Shown here: one piece after another, positions 36,179 to 48,552 of the stretch | Numbering within the stretch: the stretch's first letter is position 1 | How the letters are laid out: each line of letters begins with the position of its first letter | DNA from: Phycomyces nitens | Lineage: Eukaryota; Mucoromycota; Mucoromycetes; Mucorales; Phycomycetaceae | Direction: 5' to 3' | NCBI GenBank assembly: GCA_022702545.1 | Contig: JAHRBC010000003.1 | Span: 5,704,001 to 5,768,000, forward strand | DNA: 64,000 bases | The notes under the pieces: model-generated | What the model was told of the DNA's origin: nothing | Database searches by the model: none | Seen by the model: the letters and a program-made list of their open reading frames with translations, nothing else | Position numbers and translations under genes: made by a program

Positions 36179-37479
36179 ATGGATCCTCCACTGTAAGCTA
36201 TAAATTCAATTCAATATTAAAAAAAATATTGTTTGATATATATATGTATACATTACATATACATATACGTCTTCTTCATGTAGCGACAGAAATACCTTTA
36301 CAAACGATCGTTTCAATCTGCCACCAATATCAACCATAGACAACAGCCTCCCCAGTCGATCATGGCCACCTCCAGCATCCACCCTTTATCAACTACCATT
36401 CTCACCCCAAACCCACCCCGACAACTGGTCTCCTTTATCAACCCACAGCGAAACCAGAGACTACTTTTTAAATAGACCTCCAGTTGACCACCACCATCGC
36501 CAACGCTCCCTACCTCAATTTCCTACTGCATATGCCTCTACCCAAGAGCACTCTCCGACACTCAGGAGTGTAGAGAACGATATTGAAGAGGTAACAGAAT
36601 AACTCGACATCATCAGAACCAACCTTTATACCTGCCTAGGTCATTCGACACTGCAGCGCCTTGGGTGAAAACATGATACAACGCAAATCTCGACTATCGG
36701 ATCCAAACTACCTAAGTGACCTTGAACACACCAGACCTTGGTTGGATGATATGATTAGTCGTGCCAACCAGGTGCTGAATGCCCTGTTACGACTACGAAA
36801 ACACCAAATGGCAGCAGACTATGTTCGTGCCCATGGGATTGATGCTCGACGCAGAGTTGGAAGTCAAGTAAGCCAAGCAAACTCTTTGGATTAGACAATT
36901 AACCGGTGGTCTTGTGTGTAGGAAGGGTCCTTTGAACGAGTAGGCGCTTTGTTGCCCTTGGGAAATGGACCAATGTCCCTACATTCTATTCGCCAAAGAA
37001 AACGTGGGGTAATATAAATATATAACTATTATAATAGTATTGCACTTTATAAATCCAATATATACTTAGACTTGTGCTTTGTTAGAAACGGGCCGCCTTT
37101 CAAGGCAGATGCCATTCATGTAATATCTCAGAGACTCCAGAATGGAGACGTGGGCCGGATGGTGCCCGCACACTATGCAATGCATGTGGATTGCGTGAGT
37201 TTTGTAGTCATGACAACAGTTGTATCTTACTCGTTAAATATAGACTATGCCAAGATCACTCGTAAGAAAGATAGTTCCACAGCCACGACCAGTATGTCTA
37301 TAGAAGACGGTCGAGAATCTACAAAGAAGCACAACAGCAATAATGACGAAGACGATGAAGAAGATGAGTCATGCAACACAAGATTGACCAACAGAAACAC
37401 GTTTTCAGAATCATTGAGCGATCGAGACTCACCAATGCTATCAGATGGATTTATTATTAATGAAGATGATACATCATAG
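36179..37479 (+). CDS. GATA-type zinc-finger transcription factor
   Basis: Six exons, 36179-36192, 36284-36590, 36640-36867, 36922-37008, 37086-37194 and 37244-37479, give 326 aa. The first coding exon is 14 nt (MDPPL). The N-terminal half is Pro/His-rich and disordered. A helical block ([20 protein letters not shown], then [14 protein letters not shown]) precedes the finger. The GATA finger is [20 protein letters not shown] followed by [18 protein letters not shown]-x2-C-x18-C-x2-C, the fungal/plant 18-residue loop type, split by the last intron at the final CGLH. An acidic Ser/Asp tail ([11 protein letters not shown]) may be an activation region. No PAS domain is visible, which separates it from white-collar-2 proteins. 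The regulated pathway cannot be deduced. Confidence 0.93.
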
Positions 37480-40400
37480 CAAACCATCCCAATCATCTCA
37501 AGACCCTTATATGCCGCCACATTCCTTTCTTCCTTTATTTTATTTTATTTATTTATTTTATATATATATATGATTTTTAATTTATGAATGATCTGTCCAG
37601 AGATCGATTTGGTTACCTGGCTTCTTTTACATGCAATTCATTAGTTCTATTCAATAAATACACGTCTTTTACAAGTTTAAAGAAGTTTAGGTTATAACTG
37701 TATCTGGCAGTTTATTCCCAAAACAGCAAATCCCAGAAATATTTACAGTGTCAGAACAATATTATTTTATTTCAAAATTCTATAAACGATTGAAGCTATA
37801 TTTTTTGTTTTACTATTGTCGAAATTGTACCCTTATACTGTGAATCCATCGGATGCTTTGTATAGTAATTTTTGCTTTCGATTGGAGATTCGTTTTTTTC
37901 CTTTTTCTCCCCAGGCTCTCATGTAACACTCATCGGCCTGCCTGTCTGTCCTTGGAAGACCATCTTGAACCTTGGTTACTTCCTTTTATGTACATCAAAA
38001 TATACATATATCTTTTTATTATTATTATTTTTTAACATTTGATAGATTCTGCTATTGCTACTCTAATTACTTTAAATATATATATATATATATTCTATAA
38101 TTTCTTTCTTTCTTTCTTCTCAAAATTCTTAATGAATATCTGGCACTCTGTACAACCCAACTCCTTATATGTATATTATATATATGCAAACTTTTTATTA
38201 TTATTATTATTTGACAAGCGCTCTCGTCAACGGACAATGTCTGGTAACGATATTGACAATAGCTATAGGATCTAAAAGAAAAAGAAAAAAAAAACAAAAA
38301 AGACTTGAATCTCCATTATTGAGATTTAATCTCAAGCAGAGAAACCAAAATAAAATAAAATAATAAATATGGATATTATTGACTGTTTTGTGAATAATCT
38401 ATATGTATATCTTAAAGAAGTATATATATTCAGTTATTACCAAAAAAAGAAACATCATTCGATGGTGTAGATAATATCAACATGTTAATATACAACACCA
38501 ATACGACCCATGATTTTTATAAAGGACATTGGCTTGGCTACATATAGTTTCCCATCAGCTTCTATATGTTGTTCATATACTCTTTAAGTACCTATTTTAA
38601 AAATATATATTGAAATAATGGACATATATTATAGCAACAGACCAGTTCCGTGTTTTCGGCCTTGTATTTTGGGTTGCCAATGTATTGATATTTCTATATA
38701 ACAATATTCCATTCAATATTGTCTATAGTAAAAGGTTGCATTTAATTAATCGTCCAACCTACAATGGAGATGCACGTGGATTTCGCCAGCTGGGCAGTCT
38801 AAAAATTCAAGCCCTGTGTTGCAGGGTGTACATTGCAATGTTATGTAGAATATAGCTAAAAACCCTCTTTACTATTTCAAAAAAAAAGGGGGGGCAGTAT
38901 GGCTGATATTACCCGGACATTCGGGTGTTTCTTACACATAAGCCAGTCCCCATCTCCCTTGGTCTTTATACCGTTCAAGCTCATCTTTGATCTCAGTAGC
39001 GTTTCCTTTCCAGAGAGAATCGAATTATTGGTTTATTTTATATTTATATTATAAATATCTTTTTTTTTTAATTGAACTGATAATCTATACATATTTTACA
39101 GATAAAAATAATAATAATACTTGTAATAATCGTGAGTCAAACCAATGTAATGTCGTTTTTTTGTTGCTGTTTTCTGTGCAGTCTGTCCAAATTCAAAACC
39201 AAACCTTGTAGCATTTATCCAATAGATTAAGTTTGTTCTATCAGAAATTCGTAAAGAATCTTTTTAGTATTTTTGAATATTTTCAACTACATCTATAAAT
39301 ATTAAATGGTACAATCTATCTAGTCACTGTAGAATATTGTATCTAGCTCCTATGAAAGGAAATCTAGGAATCTCGGGTATTCACACTGAATAAGCACCAT
39401 TAGAACCATTAGAACCTCACCGCTACTCTCTTTTGTTGATACATATCACTCTTATTAGCTAAACTAACAAAAAATGTGGTTGATCTACTCATTTTGTTGA
39501 ATATCAACATCCACGGCCAAAAGGTACAACCCACGAGATCTCGTTGATTAAAAAAAAAGGTTTCGGTGATAATCACATAATTAAGAGGACATCCATAGGC
39601 GTACAACCAATGCCCACGCCAAGAATAAGAGAAAAAAAAAGAATATACCGTCAATGTATATTTCGACAGACACACAATTTAAAGCAAAAGAACATCTTGT
39701 AGCCTGTATTAGAAACGTAGAATATCTCATATTCTAATAGCCCAAGCTTTCAATGAATGCGGGCAATGCTTATATAATCTCTGTGTTGTGTAATGATATG
39801 TTATGTGTCATCTGTTCGACCCTATCACCAAACCAATCATTAGATTCTTGTCTATGACTGATGGACTCATCTATAGACTAAAAAAAACTATAAAATTCAT
39901 ACGCAAACCAAGCGCATCCAAATCCCTGTTTATCCACTCTAGTCTAGAACTAATTTGAGTACTAGAAAATAAAGTCTTGTAATCTACATCTAATCTATGA
40001 TATAAAAAAAAACATTTGAGAAACAATAAACTATAGAATCAAAACAGCCTCAAGTATATATATATATATAAATATATATATTGTACGAACAACATTTGGC
40101 TGTTTATTTAATAATATCCTCGAGTACTTTATTTCATAGATAGACCACCGAAACTCGATAGACTTCGGCCAAATAGTTTTTCAATCAAGAGAACTGGGGC
40201 CCATCTTAATGTGTTCTTCTCGACCTTCTATTAGAAAGTGAACGACACAGTAATCTCTTCGCTTTCTGTTCCGTTTATTCTCTTCTTAAGCTTCTCATAA
40301 TGCCAGGTAAATTTCCAAAGAATACAAGGTTTTATAAATAAACCTAGAGATTGATAATAACTATCTTGAATTTTATCGTTTTAGATGCCCAGTTAATAGA

Positions 40401-42847
40401 TTTATTTTGACATGTATTTCAAAAAAAAATTCGTTCCTCTCCTTTCATATGCCTTGTATGATAACTTGAATCGATAAATGGAAACTAAAACTAAAACCAA
40501 ACTATAAACTGGTTACCTTTTTGTATCCAAGTTACTCGAGCATAGTTGATATCTCGTCAATAGACAAATGTATATGTATATATGTATATATGTATATATA
40601 GATACTTTTAATGTTGATATTTTACCAAACATGGCTAGATAACAAGATCGAAAACAGCCTCAAGTCACCCGGAACTTCTCTTCCAGCTTGGGTGCCTATG
40701 TCACTCTTTCCGTTTCAAATGTGCATAGGATTGGGTGTATCCGTACGCCTATTCCCAGCGGAACACTCCTTTTTCAGACAATTTTTCTATCTTTGAAAAT
40801 ACGACATGGTTCAACGGATAATGGTACTAACCAAAGAACTCTCCCTGGTACTGGGGTATTGACAGAGCCCCTTTGACTGTACTACTGTTCCTCCTCAGCC
40901 CTAGTCATTCCACATATACCTTTTGTATTTATGATATAGGGCTCTCTGTATCCAAGATATTGTTATTGAACGGAATATTATGCCCGTAGGAGGTCGTGCT
41001 TAATAAATCATCGTTGATAATAATCATCCTAAAAGTTCTTTATAAATTACTGCTTTAAATACCATAAAAGTTGTTTTGGTTTTTTTATTTTAACTGGTGC
41101 TAGGCTTACAATGCACAAAGTATTTGTCCAACCCAAGTCCAAATATGATCTGATTATAAATATTCTTTTGGAACACAATCGCAAGGCTATGGGAGAACTA
41201 GATGATAAGTATTTACGCGTGATTGTAGAATTATCCTACAACACTCAAAAGGCTCGAGTATTTTTGAAATTTCCCAAGTATGGGCCTTTGAATCAATGCG
41301 TTCCTTATCATATTTTGAGCATATCCTAGCTATATTGTTTATTTCTTTTTTGATCGAGGCAATTCTTTATCGTTTGACATTTTACTCAATGTCTTTAGGA
41401 CGTTCAAAGATGTTTGTACACCAGTCAGCTCTACTATATCTACAAGAGAATTGGGTTACTGCCCAAATGCCCACGCGATTACTCTTGCCCATTTGGTCCC
41501 ACATCTTCTAGCCTAGTATCTGTCTTTTATATTAACTTTTACGACCAGTTTTGGCATATACTTTTACTCTATTGATTGCAGTATATATCATTTATATTTT
41601 GCTATCTTTGGCTGTCTTGTGCCCACGCCATCTCAGATATCCAATAACCATTACTTTGGAACGTTGTTATCATTTTCAGTGCAAACCGAGATTGTCTGTA
41701 CGAGACTAATCGTAGTACTCTACGATAGTCTTTTACATACTAGGCTACCCAACTTGTTTTTCTGTTTGTTTCTGACATACAAAAAAAAGGATGGATTTAT
41801 TGGCCTATTACTTTCATTTAACTGCCATGATATACAGGTGAAAAGAGAATACTGATATCTAGAGATCAAACAGGCATCTTTTTTTTTTCTAAAACGTTTC
41901 AGCTCTTTATCAGAATAATAAGCAATCTTGTAACATTGGGTGTTTAAGCGTATCGTTCTCGAGTCTATTGTTTTTGGGAAAGCATTATATATATATATAT
42001 TTCCATCTTTTGAATAAAGGAATCTGTTTAATTAAATAACTTGTAAAATTTAATCGTTTCACCAAGATATTTGATGGTTAATATATATAAAAAAAGAACC
42101 TTGTCAAACATACCTTTCTACTGTAGACTCTGATAATTGTTGTTTTATTTGAATTGCCAGAGACAAATAGTAGATTCTTTTGAAGAAGAAAAACAATAGG
42201 TTTTAATTTATGTAGAGTGTCTAATAGTAATATAGGTAAATACCTGTTGTATGCCACCCCATCAACAGACGTGTAAAACATGGTACTTGGAATTCTTTTA
42301 TTTATTTGTAACTAGTACACATTTAAATGATTCCAAAAACACTTGAGTCAGTGGTACATAATCTTTATTATCCAAAGATGACCAAAGGATGATTCCATGC
42401 TAGGTTTGTTTTCTCGGGATAAAAAGGGTGCTCGATATTAGCAAAATATATTCCTATGTTGATCTTGGGTTAGAATAAGCTCATATTCGCCGATATTTAT
42501 AGAGGGATTCAAAACAAAGTAAGCGTTTATTTATTATTTGTTATCAAGACCATCATGACTGAACCACACAGTTTGATACATCGTTTGTATTATTAAATCT
42601 AAACAAGACTTCAACCAAGAATATTACATTTTTATTCCTGCAGACACGCTCTACTGTCAGTTAGATAATGCCGCCTAATCACACAGGGAACTCTTTACAA
42701 GAGATTTTTTTTAAAAAAAAAACAATAAAGAGTATTAACGGTTGTAAAGGGCCATTTGATTATTACAATAAAGCAACCATGAGATTAAATAAACGTATAA
42801 GCATAATCACTAAATAGGTCGCATATACTAAAGTGCTTCTTATCTCG
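37480..42847. other. Gene-poor AT-rich region, 5.4 kb
   Basis: I found no supported gene. Features are (TA)n runs (38078-38092, 40052-40080, 41985-42001), ATT repeats (38009-38030, 38196-38211), and AT-rich ORFs without domains. A pair of open frames at 41111-41511 (starting MHKVFVQPKSKYD and, in another frame, LYRLTFYSMSLGRSK) could be a decayed gene, but nothing supports a family. Confidence 0.5.
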
Positions 42848-43075
42848 CTACAAAGGCTTTGATAGTTTTTTGAATGGCTGTTCCGACTTTTGTCTCATCC
42901 TTTCATCCATTCGCGTAATGAGGTCATTGATGGTCTCGTAAGGAAGATTCATGAGCTGTGATATTTCCTTGGCATCCATTCCTGAGCGCGCCATCCAGAA
43001 TATTCCTCCATGATCAAATTCTGACCACTCTCTGCAATCAGTGCTGGGCTTTGAGTTTCCTTTTGCCGTAGACAT
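42848..43075 (-). CDS. Small helix-turn-helix-like protein, 75 aa
   Basis: Single-exon ORF starting MSTAKGNSKPSTDCREWSEF. Composition is non-repetitive and coding-like in an AT-rich surrounding. The middle (GGIFWMARSGMDAKEISQLM, then NLPYETINDLITRMDERM) predicts three helices in a helix-turn-helix/homeodomain-like layout: a helix, the turn around DAKEIS, and a recognition-like helix beginning at YETIND. The tail is basic (KKLSKP). This could be a tiny DNA-binding protein or a domesticated transposase HTH; no family can be named. It lies downstream of DID2 on the same strand, about 450 bp away. Confidence 0.55.
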   Translation of the reverse strand: MSTAKGNSKPSTDCREWSEFDHGGIFWMARSGMDAKEISQLMNLPYETINDLITRMDERMRQKSEQPFKKLSKPL

Positions 43076-43524
43076 TGATGCTTTATGAATCGAGAGGGTT
43101 TTATATATATATATTATATATAATAAAAAAAGAGAATGTCTGTGAGTTGGACTAGCAAACTATCAAGTGTGACTGGACCAATATCTGAATTCAAGAGGAG
43201 CTTAATAGTTATATTAAAATGGAAATTCGGTACCATTTCGGGGGATAAAATATAATTTTTCCGTTTTCGGAATATAAAATCCGAATTTTATCTTGCCAAA
43301 CCACAAATTGGGTATAACCGTATGGATCTCTTTCGTCTGTTACTCGGGATACGTGTGCTATAGCCCTTGATTTTGGAAGCAAGTACTTTGCAAGTTGGCT
43401 TGGGATTCGGTAAAGAGAACAATAAGACGAAGTGTCTTTTTTTTAATAATATTAATAAGACAAAAGGCAACACCAGAATTACCCTTGTAAAAATACATTT
43501 ATATATATAGCTTTACATACAAAC

Positions 43525-44413
43525 TTATTGGCGAAGTGCTTTTAATCTTTCGCTCAGTAACGCATCCTCATTCTTCTCCTTCTGACTACCTTCTCCCAAA
43601 GATGTCCCTGGCTCCATTTGACCCAATTCATGCTTCATTTCCAAACCATGCTCATCTGCTACCTGGTGCATCAATGTCTCGACCTCATTCTGAGGCGTAG
43701 TCAGGGTAGTTGTACCAGCCATGGCACCTTCCATATATTCTGTCTGCACATCCAGGTCTTCAAACTGAGACTCAAACTTGTCCATAACCATCGATATCTA
43801 TAGAAATGTCAGCCAGAGTCTCCTTTGTCTTGGATATCGACCTGCCTTTTCAAGATTCATGGATCCCATTGCCCTGTCCATGCCCTTTACTACATTTGCC
43901 ATGGACGAAGTAACCTAAAGACCAAACCCCTTACTTAGCCAAAGTGCTTCCAATCTCAATATTATCCTATTCACCTTTCTCATGGTCACTGCTGTCTGTA
44001 CACGACTCGCCACAGCATCAATACGAGACGAGAGTCGAAGCAGATTGATAGCCTCGTTTTTTTTCCGGATGGCATTTGCAGCATAGATACGGGCGCCTTC
44101 CATATTACCATCTTGAATTGCCTAGAAGATAATCAGGCCGTGAGTCTTGGTGATCTAAACGACTATGGGTATATATGCATGCGCACCTTTTTCAGCTTGG
44201 CCTTTTCGAGCGTCTCATCCTTTTGGCAACGCTTTGACTGCTTGTTCAACTGTTTTGCTGTGAACTATGGAAGGATTGCCGCAACAACAACAAAAAAAAG
44301 ATGCCGGGTTTGGATTGAGTTTCTTCTTTAAAGGAGTCTATTTGCCATGTCAGACACACCTTTAATTGAAAGAGATTGTCTGTGATGACGAATGGATTAG
44401 TCTCCATTGCCAT
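43525..44413 (-). CDS. DID2: ESCRT-III subunit CHMP1/Did2 (Vps46)
   Basis: Did2/CHMP1 is a late ESCRT-III subunit that recruits and regulates the Vps4 ATPase at endosomes and in other membrane scission. Five exons, 44413-44360, 44264-44187, 44121-43975, 43914-43846 and 43797-43525, give 206 aa. The basic N-terminal core includes [17 protein letters not shown] and [20 protein letters not shown], the standard CHMP1 block, followed by [16 protein letters not shown] and [20 protein letters not shown]. The C-terminus has an MIM1 motif ([11 protein letters not shown]) for MIT-domain binding. The 48-nt intron 43798-43845 works only with a GC donor (GCAGGT); the nearby GT breaks the frame. VPS24, another ESCRT-III gene, lies immediately upstream on the same strand. 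Confidence 0.95.
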
Positions 44414-44755
44414 TTTTTTTAGCTTTTTTTTTATTTTACGACATACTTTCCATGCCACTCATTGGGAATCTCGATGGGATATATTGAAATAAAAACCAGG
44501 TGAAAGAAGGAAAGATTTTTTTTTAAAAAGAGAGATAAAAGGACCAAATCACAAGGCTATGACGTCGCTACATTTTAAAGAGCTTGATTTGCGTATAGGA
44601 CATGTAGATATATTACAACAAAGAAAAAGGGGGGGTTTGAGGCTGGTTTATTGATTTGAATTGTGCATATATATATATTTATATTTATATATATTTATAT
44701 AGTTTTGGCCCATTAACAATATAATAGGCGTAAAATGGATGGCAGTGTGTGCGAT

Positions 44756-45668
44756 CTATCCCTTTAGTGCCTAAATAACCCAATAGAATTAAATTGGTGC
44801 ATCTTCAAAGGTTATTCCAATAATCTTACCTGGAGACGCTTCTGCATCATGTCGAGTTCAGGTCCTTCTTCTTCATCGGACTCGGACTCTAATACGGCCT
44901 CTGGCTTCTCGATCGCAGGTCCCACTGCACCAGCCTCGCCAAGCATACCGTTTGTGATTTGGAACAGGACATTGTTAACCTCTTCTTCGGCTTCTTCTTC
45001 AATGTCATCATCGTCCATCATTTCCATTGTATCTTCAATCATTTCTTCCATAATACCCGCCTAAAATACGAGATTAAGACCTTTCACCCAAAAAACCCAA
45101 ACCCACAATACCTTTGTCATTTCCATAGACATCTGCTGCATGGACTGTGCAATCTCTGGTAATCGGACCAACTGGTTGACTAGTTTCATAACCTCGCCAC
45201 TCTTTTGAAGTGAGCCAGCAACCTTGAGTGTGGCTATGGTAGATATTATGAATATAAAAGGCCATCCAAACATCCCTTTATCTTTACCCAACTGGTGTTC
45301 AAGCTGCATAACAATCGAGTTGAGTTGGGCTTTACTGGTATAGAGACGGTTCTTGTGCCGTTGGGACCGAATAAGCTCTTTGGCCAACATTTTGCAGCTC
45401 TTGACATCTCCCTTTTTAGCCACTTGCTTGATTGCCTTTTTGACCTTGATCTCTTCTGAATCAATAGCCTGAATCTGTCGTTGTATCGCTCTCTGTTGGC
45501 CTCGAATCTCCTGACGCCATTTCTTTACCTATCAAAACTCAACCCAAAAGTAATCAAGACATAAAGTTGGCATTGGTCTGAGGATTGGATGAATGCATGG
45601 ATTATACTCACAAGTTCATCGGGGGTCTTTTTTCCAAAGAAGCGTTGGATATTACTAAATGTGCTCAT
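44756..45668 (-). CDS. VPS24: ESCRT-III subunit CHMP3/Vps24
   Basis: Vps24/CHMP3 co-polymerises with Snf7 and Vps2 in ESCRT-III. Five exons, 45668-45612, 45528-45288, 45233-45112, 45060-44830 and 44770-44756, give 221 aa; human CHMP3 has 222. Signature stretches are VKKWRQEIRGQQRAIQRQI (helix 1), LATLKVAGSLQKSGEVMKLV (helix 3), the Vps24-specific MTKAGIMEEMIEDTMEMMDD and EEEVNNVLFQITNGML. The last exon is only 15 nt (ALKG and stop) and completes the C-terminal MIM1 motif as MMQKRLQALKG, which is why it was included. The C-terminal part is strongly acidic. The stop lies 342 bp upstream of the DID2 start, in the same orientation. Confidence 0.95.
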
Positions 45669-46530
45669 TGTGCTATAGGTGTTTTTTTTTATGTAACCAA
45701 GGTTAATCTCTATAGAATCAAGGTTTCTTAGACAAAAGATACCATACTTGAAGAATTAGATTAGTGGATTCCTTTTGAGCAATTAAAAGAAGAGTTTGAG
45801 ATTCAATATGCGTGAGTGTGTGTGTATGTGTGTGTGTGTGTATGGAAAGAGCCACTTAATTAGGTTTGGGTTAGACCTTTTGATTCCGCATGCTGGCAAA
45901 CAAAAAACAATAAAAAAAGAAAAGCCAGCCAAGCCCAGTCCAGCCCAGCCAAGGCAGTTGGCTAGCAAGTTCGTTAAGCAATTGGTTATCCAGGGCTAAA
46001 GTCTATTGAGAATCCTCCAGACTCAGCAAGACACTATATTTTCACCATGGATTGATTTAGGCTTTCTTGTTGCTGTTTGTGCTAGAGATTGGCAAAATGA
46101 CATTCATAAAATGCATATTTTGACAAAAATCCTCGTATATTTTATCCTGTAATCAAGACTTTGGCTATTGACCGCGTATAAAGCAGATTTGGTTTAATTG
46201 CTGGTATCAAGAGATGTGTCGTGTAAATGTTTGCTATTTAGAGAATCGGAAAAACAATCTATTGGGATACTGTAGATGTGTCCATAGAGGACTTTTGGTG
46301 GTTTACAAGAAGAAGAAGAAGAAGAAACAAAACAAAACAAAAAAAAAGGCAATTTGTCCGAGGAAGCCAAAGTTGGAGAAATACAAGGTATATTTTACAA
46401 AGACTGGCTAATTGGATCAAATACTTCTTGGAGAAAATCGCTCATTTCGCCTGTCTCGGATTCTACACAAACAAATTGACCTTTTTTTTAAAAAAATATA
46501 TACTCTTTAGGACATTTATAGAGAATCATA

Positions 46531-46591
46531 TAGCCATGTAACCATGTAGCCATGTAGCCATGTAGCCATGTAGCCATGTAGCCATGTAGCC
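46531..46591. repeat. AGCCATGT 8-bp tandem repeat
   Basis: About seven copies of AGCCATGT, the second with AACCATGT, located 315 bp upstream of the ILV6 start codon. Confidence 0.9.
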
Positions 46592-46906
46592 TGGGTTTTC
46601 TTCTTCTTCTTTTCACAAAGGTAACAATAAGGATATTCCTGCTTGAAATCCATTTCATATATTCATCTTAAGGTGGTCCAATCCCAAGCCATGGTGTAAT
46701 GCTTCCAGCCAAAGATTACCATTGGCGGCAGGATAAATAGCGGACCCAAACGACTGATTGAAGATGAACCAATTACATAAACTGATTTGTCTGATTCAAC
46801 GCTGCGTCACAAGCACTCATTTTCCTTTTTCCATTGACTTAAAAAGGTTTCTTGAGTTTGACAAGTCTGGTACCTTTTTTTTTCTACCTGCAAAAAGAAG
46901 CATAAG

Positions 46907-48217
46907 ATGTTGCGTGGAATTCCTACACTCTTGAGAGGACGTCTTGTAAGTAAATGGCTGGCTCCTAGAGAATCCACGTAGAATATACCCTGGACACGGT
47001 CAACCGTCAATGCGTCCAAGAAGCATACTTATATATTTCAATAGCCTACAGTAGGTGCTATCCAGCCCACTCAGTTCATCGCCACCCGCACCCACACCTC
47101 TGCAACCTCTGCCATCTCGTTCAAGAAGCACATCCGCCAGCGCCGTTTTGGCCCTGTTCCTGCTGTCCCTCAACCGTCTGTCGAGGAAGCAGTGTCAAAC
47201 ATCCTCTACAATACCCCACCACCCAGCAATGCCCCTGAAGTCCGTCACATTCTCAACTGTCTTGTCCAGAACGAGCCCGGTGTTCTCAGCCGTCTGTCTG
47301 GTATCCTGGCTGCCCGTGGATTCAATATCGAGTCTCTTGTGGTTGCCAAGACCGAGGTTCCTGATCTCAGCCGTATGACCGTCGTATTCAACGGTCGTAA
47401 TGTGCAGATTGAACAGGCCAGACGCCAGTTGGAGGATTTGGTGAGTAGACAGTGATAGGAAAAGGAGGTACTAATGTCCCCATCTCTATAAAGGTTCCTG
47501 TATGGGCTGTGTTGGACTACACAAAGACAAAGCTGATTGAGCGCGAACTGCTCTTGATCAAGGTCTCCATCTTGGGTCCTGAGCATCTTCATGAGCAGCT
47601 CTTGACTACCAAGTTTGACGGCAAAGTAGACTTTGAGGATAAGAACCTGGTGGATTACGAGGATGTAAGGCCAGACTTGACTAGACTAGACCAGAGACTA
47701 GACCAGACCAGAATATGTCTGGCTGTTGTGCTATGGATCCCAGAGCTCACCATCTTCCTTCCTTTAAAAAAAAACCATTAGATTGAAACCCCCTTGAGCC
47801 CTTCAGACACCCTCAGAGAGACCTTTTCCCATTTGCGTGCCTTGACTGAGCTCACTCGTCTGTTTGATGGCAAGGTCGTCGATGTTTCATCTGATTCTAT
47901 CATGATTGAGCTGTGTGCCAAGCCTAGACGTCTGTCTTCATTCATGAAGCTCTGCAAGCCATTTGGTATCCTCGAGTCCTCAAGATCAGGCAAGTGTTAT
48001 ATTCTATCTTGTGCAAAAGATCACTAAAGATGATGTGGTTGGAACTGTGATGGTCATCTTATTCTTTACTAACTGGTATGAACGGATGATCCCTTTCATG
48101 TTATTAGGTGTTATGGCCATGCCTAGATCGCCAGTACATGATCATTATGAACCACAGGTCGAACATTCTTACGATGATGATGATGATGTTGATGCTTCGA
48201 TGCTCCCCCCTGGATAA
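46907..48217 (+). CDS. ILV6: Acetolactate synthase regulatory (small) subunit, mitochondrial
   Basis: Ilv6 activates the catalytic subunit Ilv2 and confers valine feedback inhibition in branched-chain amino-acid synthesis. Five exons, 46907-46949, 47055-47440, 47494-47664, 47782-47989 and 48108-48217, give 305 aa. The N-terminus is Arg/Ser/Thr-rich and lacks acids until about residue 50, as expected for a mitochondrial presequence. The first ACT domain contains HILNCLVQNEPGVLSRLSGI and LAARGFNIESLVVAKTE. The C-terminal part contains ELTRLFDGKVVDVSSDSIMI and KPFGILESSRSGVMAMPRSP. Intron 4 (47990-48107) requires a GC donor (GCAAGT) to keep the conserved RSGVMAMPR junction. The exon 1 donor (GTAAAT) was chosen by phase and is less certain than the rest. 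A polyaspartate tail is present. Confidence 0.95.
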
Positions 48218-48552
48218 GAGACTAGAAATCGATTTTTTCTCATTCATACAGTATTTCATCGCCACAACCTTCTTTTTTTCTTTTTTTACATTACATGGAC
48301 TTTCAATTACAAACAAACAAGAGACAAAAAGACCCTTGTACAATTCTAAAGTGAGATTATTGTGGCCATAGGTGAGAATGTTGTGGAATATGGCTGTTAT
48401 ATTTCTATTATTATTATTAGATGATATATCTATACATATATACGTATTACTCTGATGAATACATTGTAGACCATATCAAAAAAGAAAAAAGAAAAAGAAA
48501 GCTAAACAAATAGAAATTTACAAGAGAAAATATATATGTATATATATTGAAT

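Noticed and set aside
41111..41511. Two plus-strand ORFs with fair composition
   Set aside because: They are in different frames with no recognisable domain and no convincing intron joining them; kept only as a remark.
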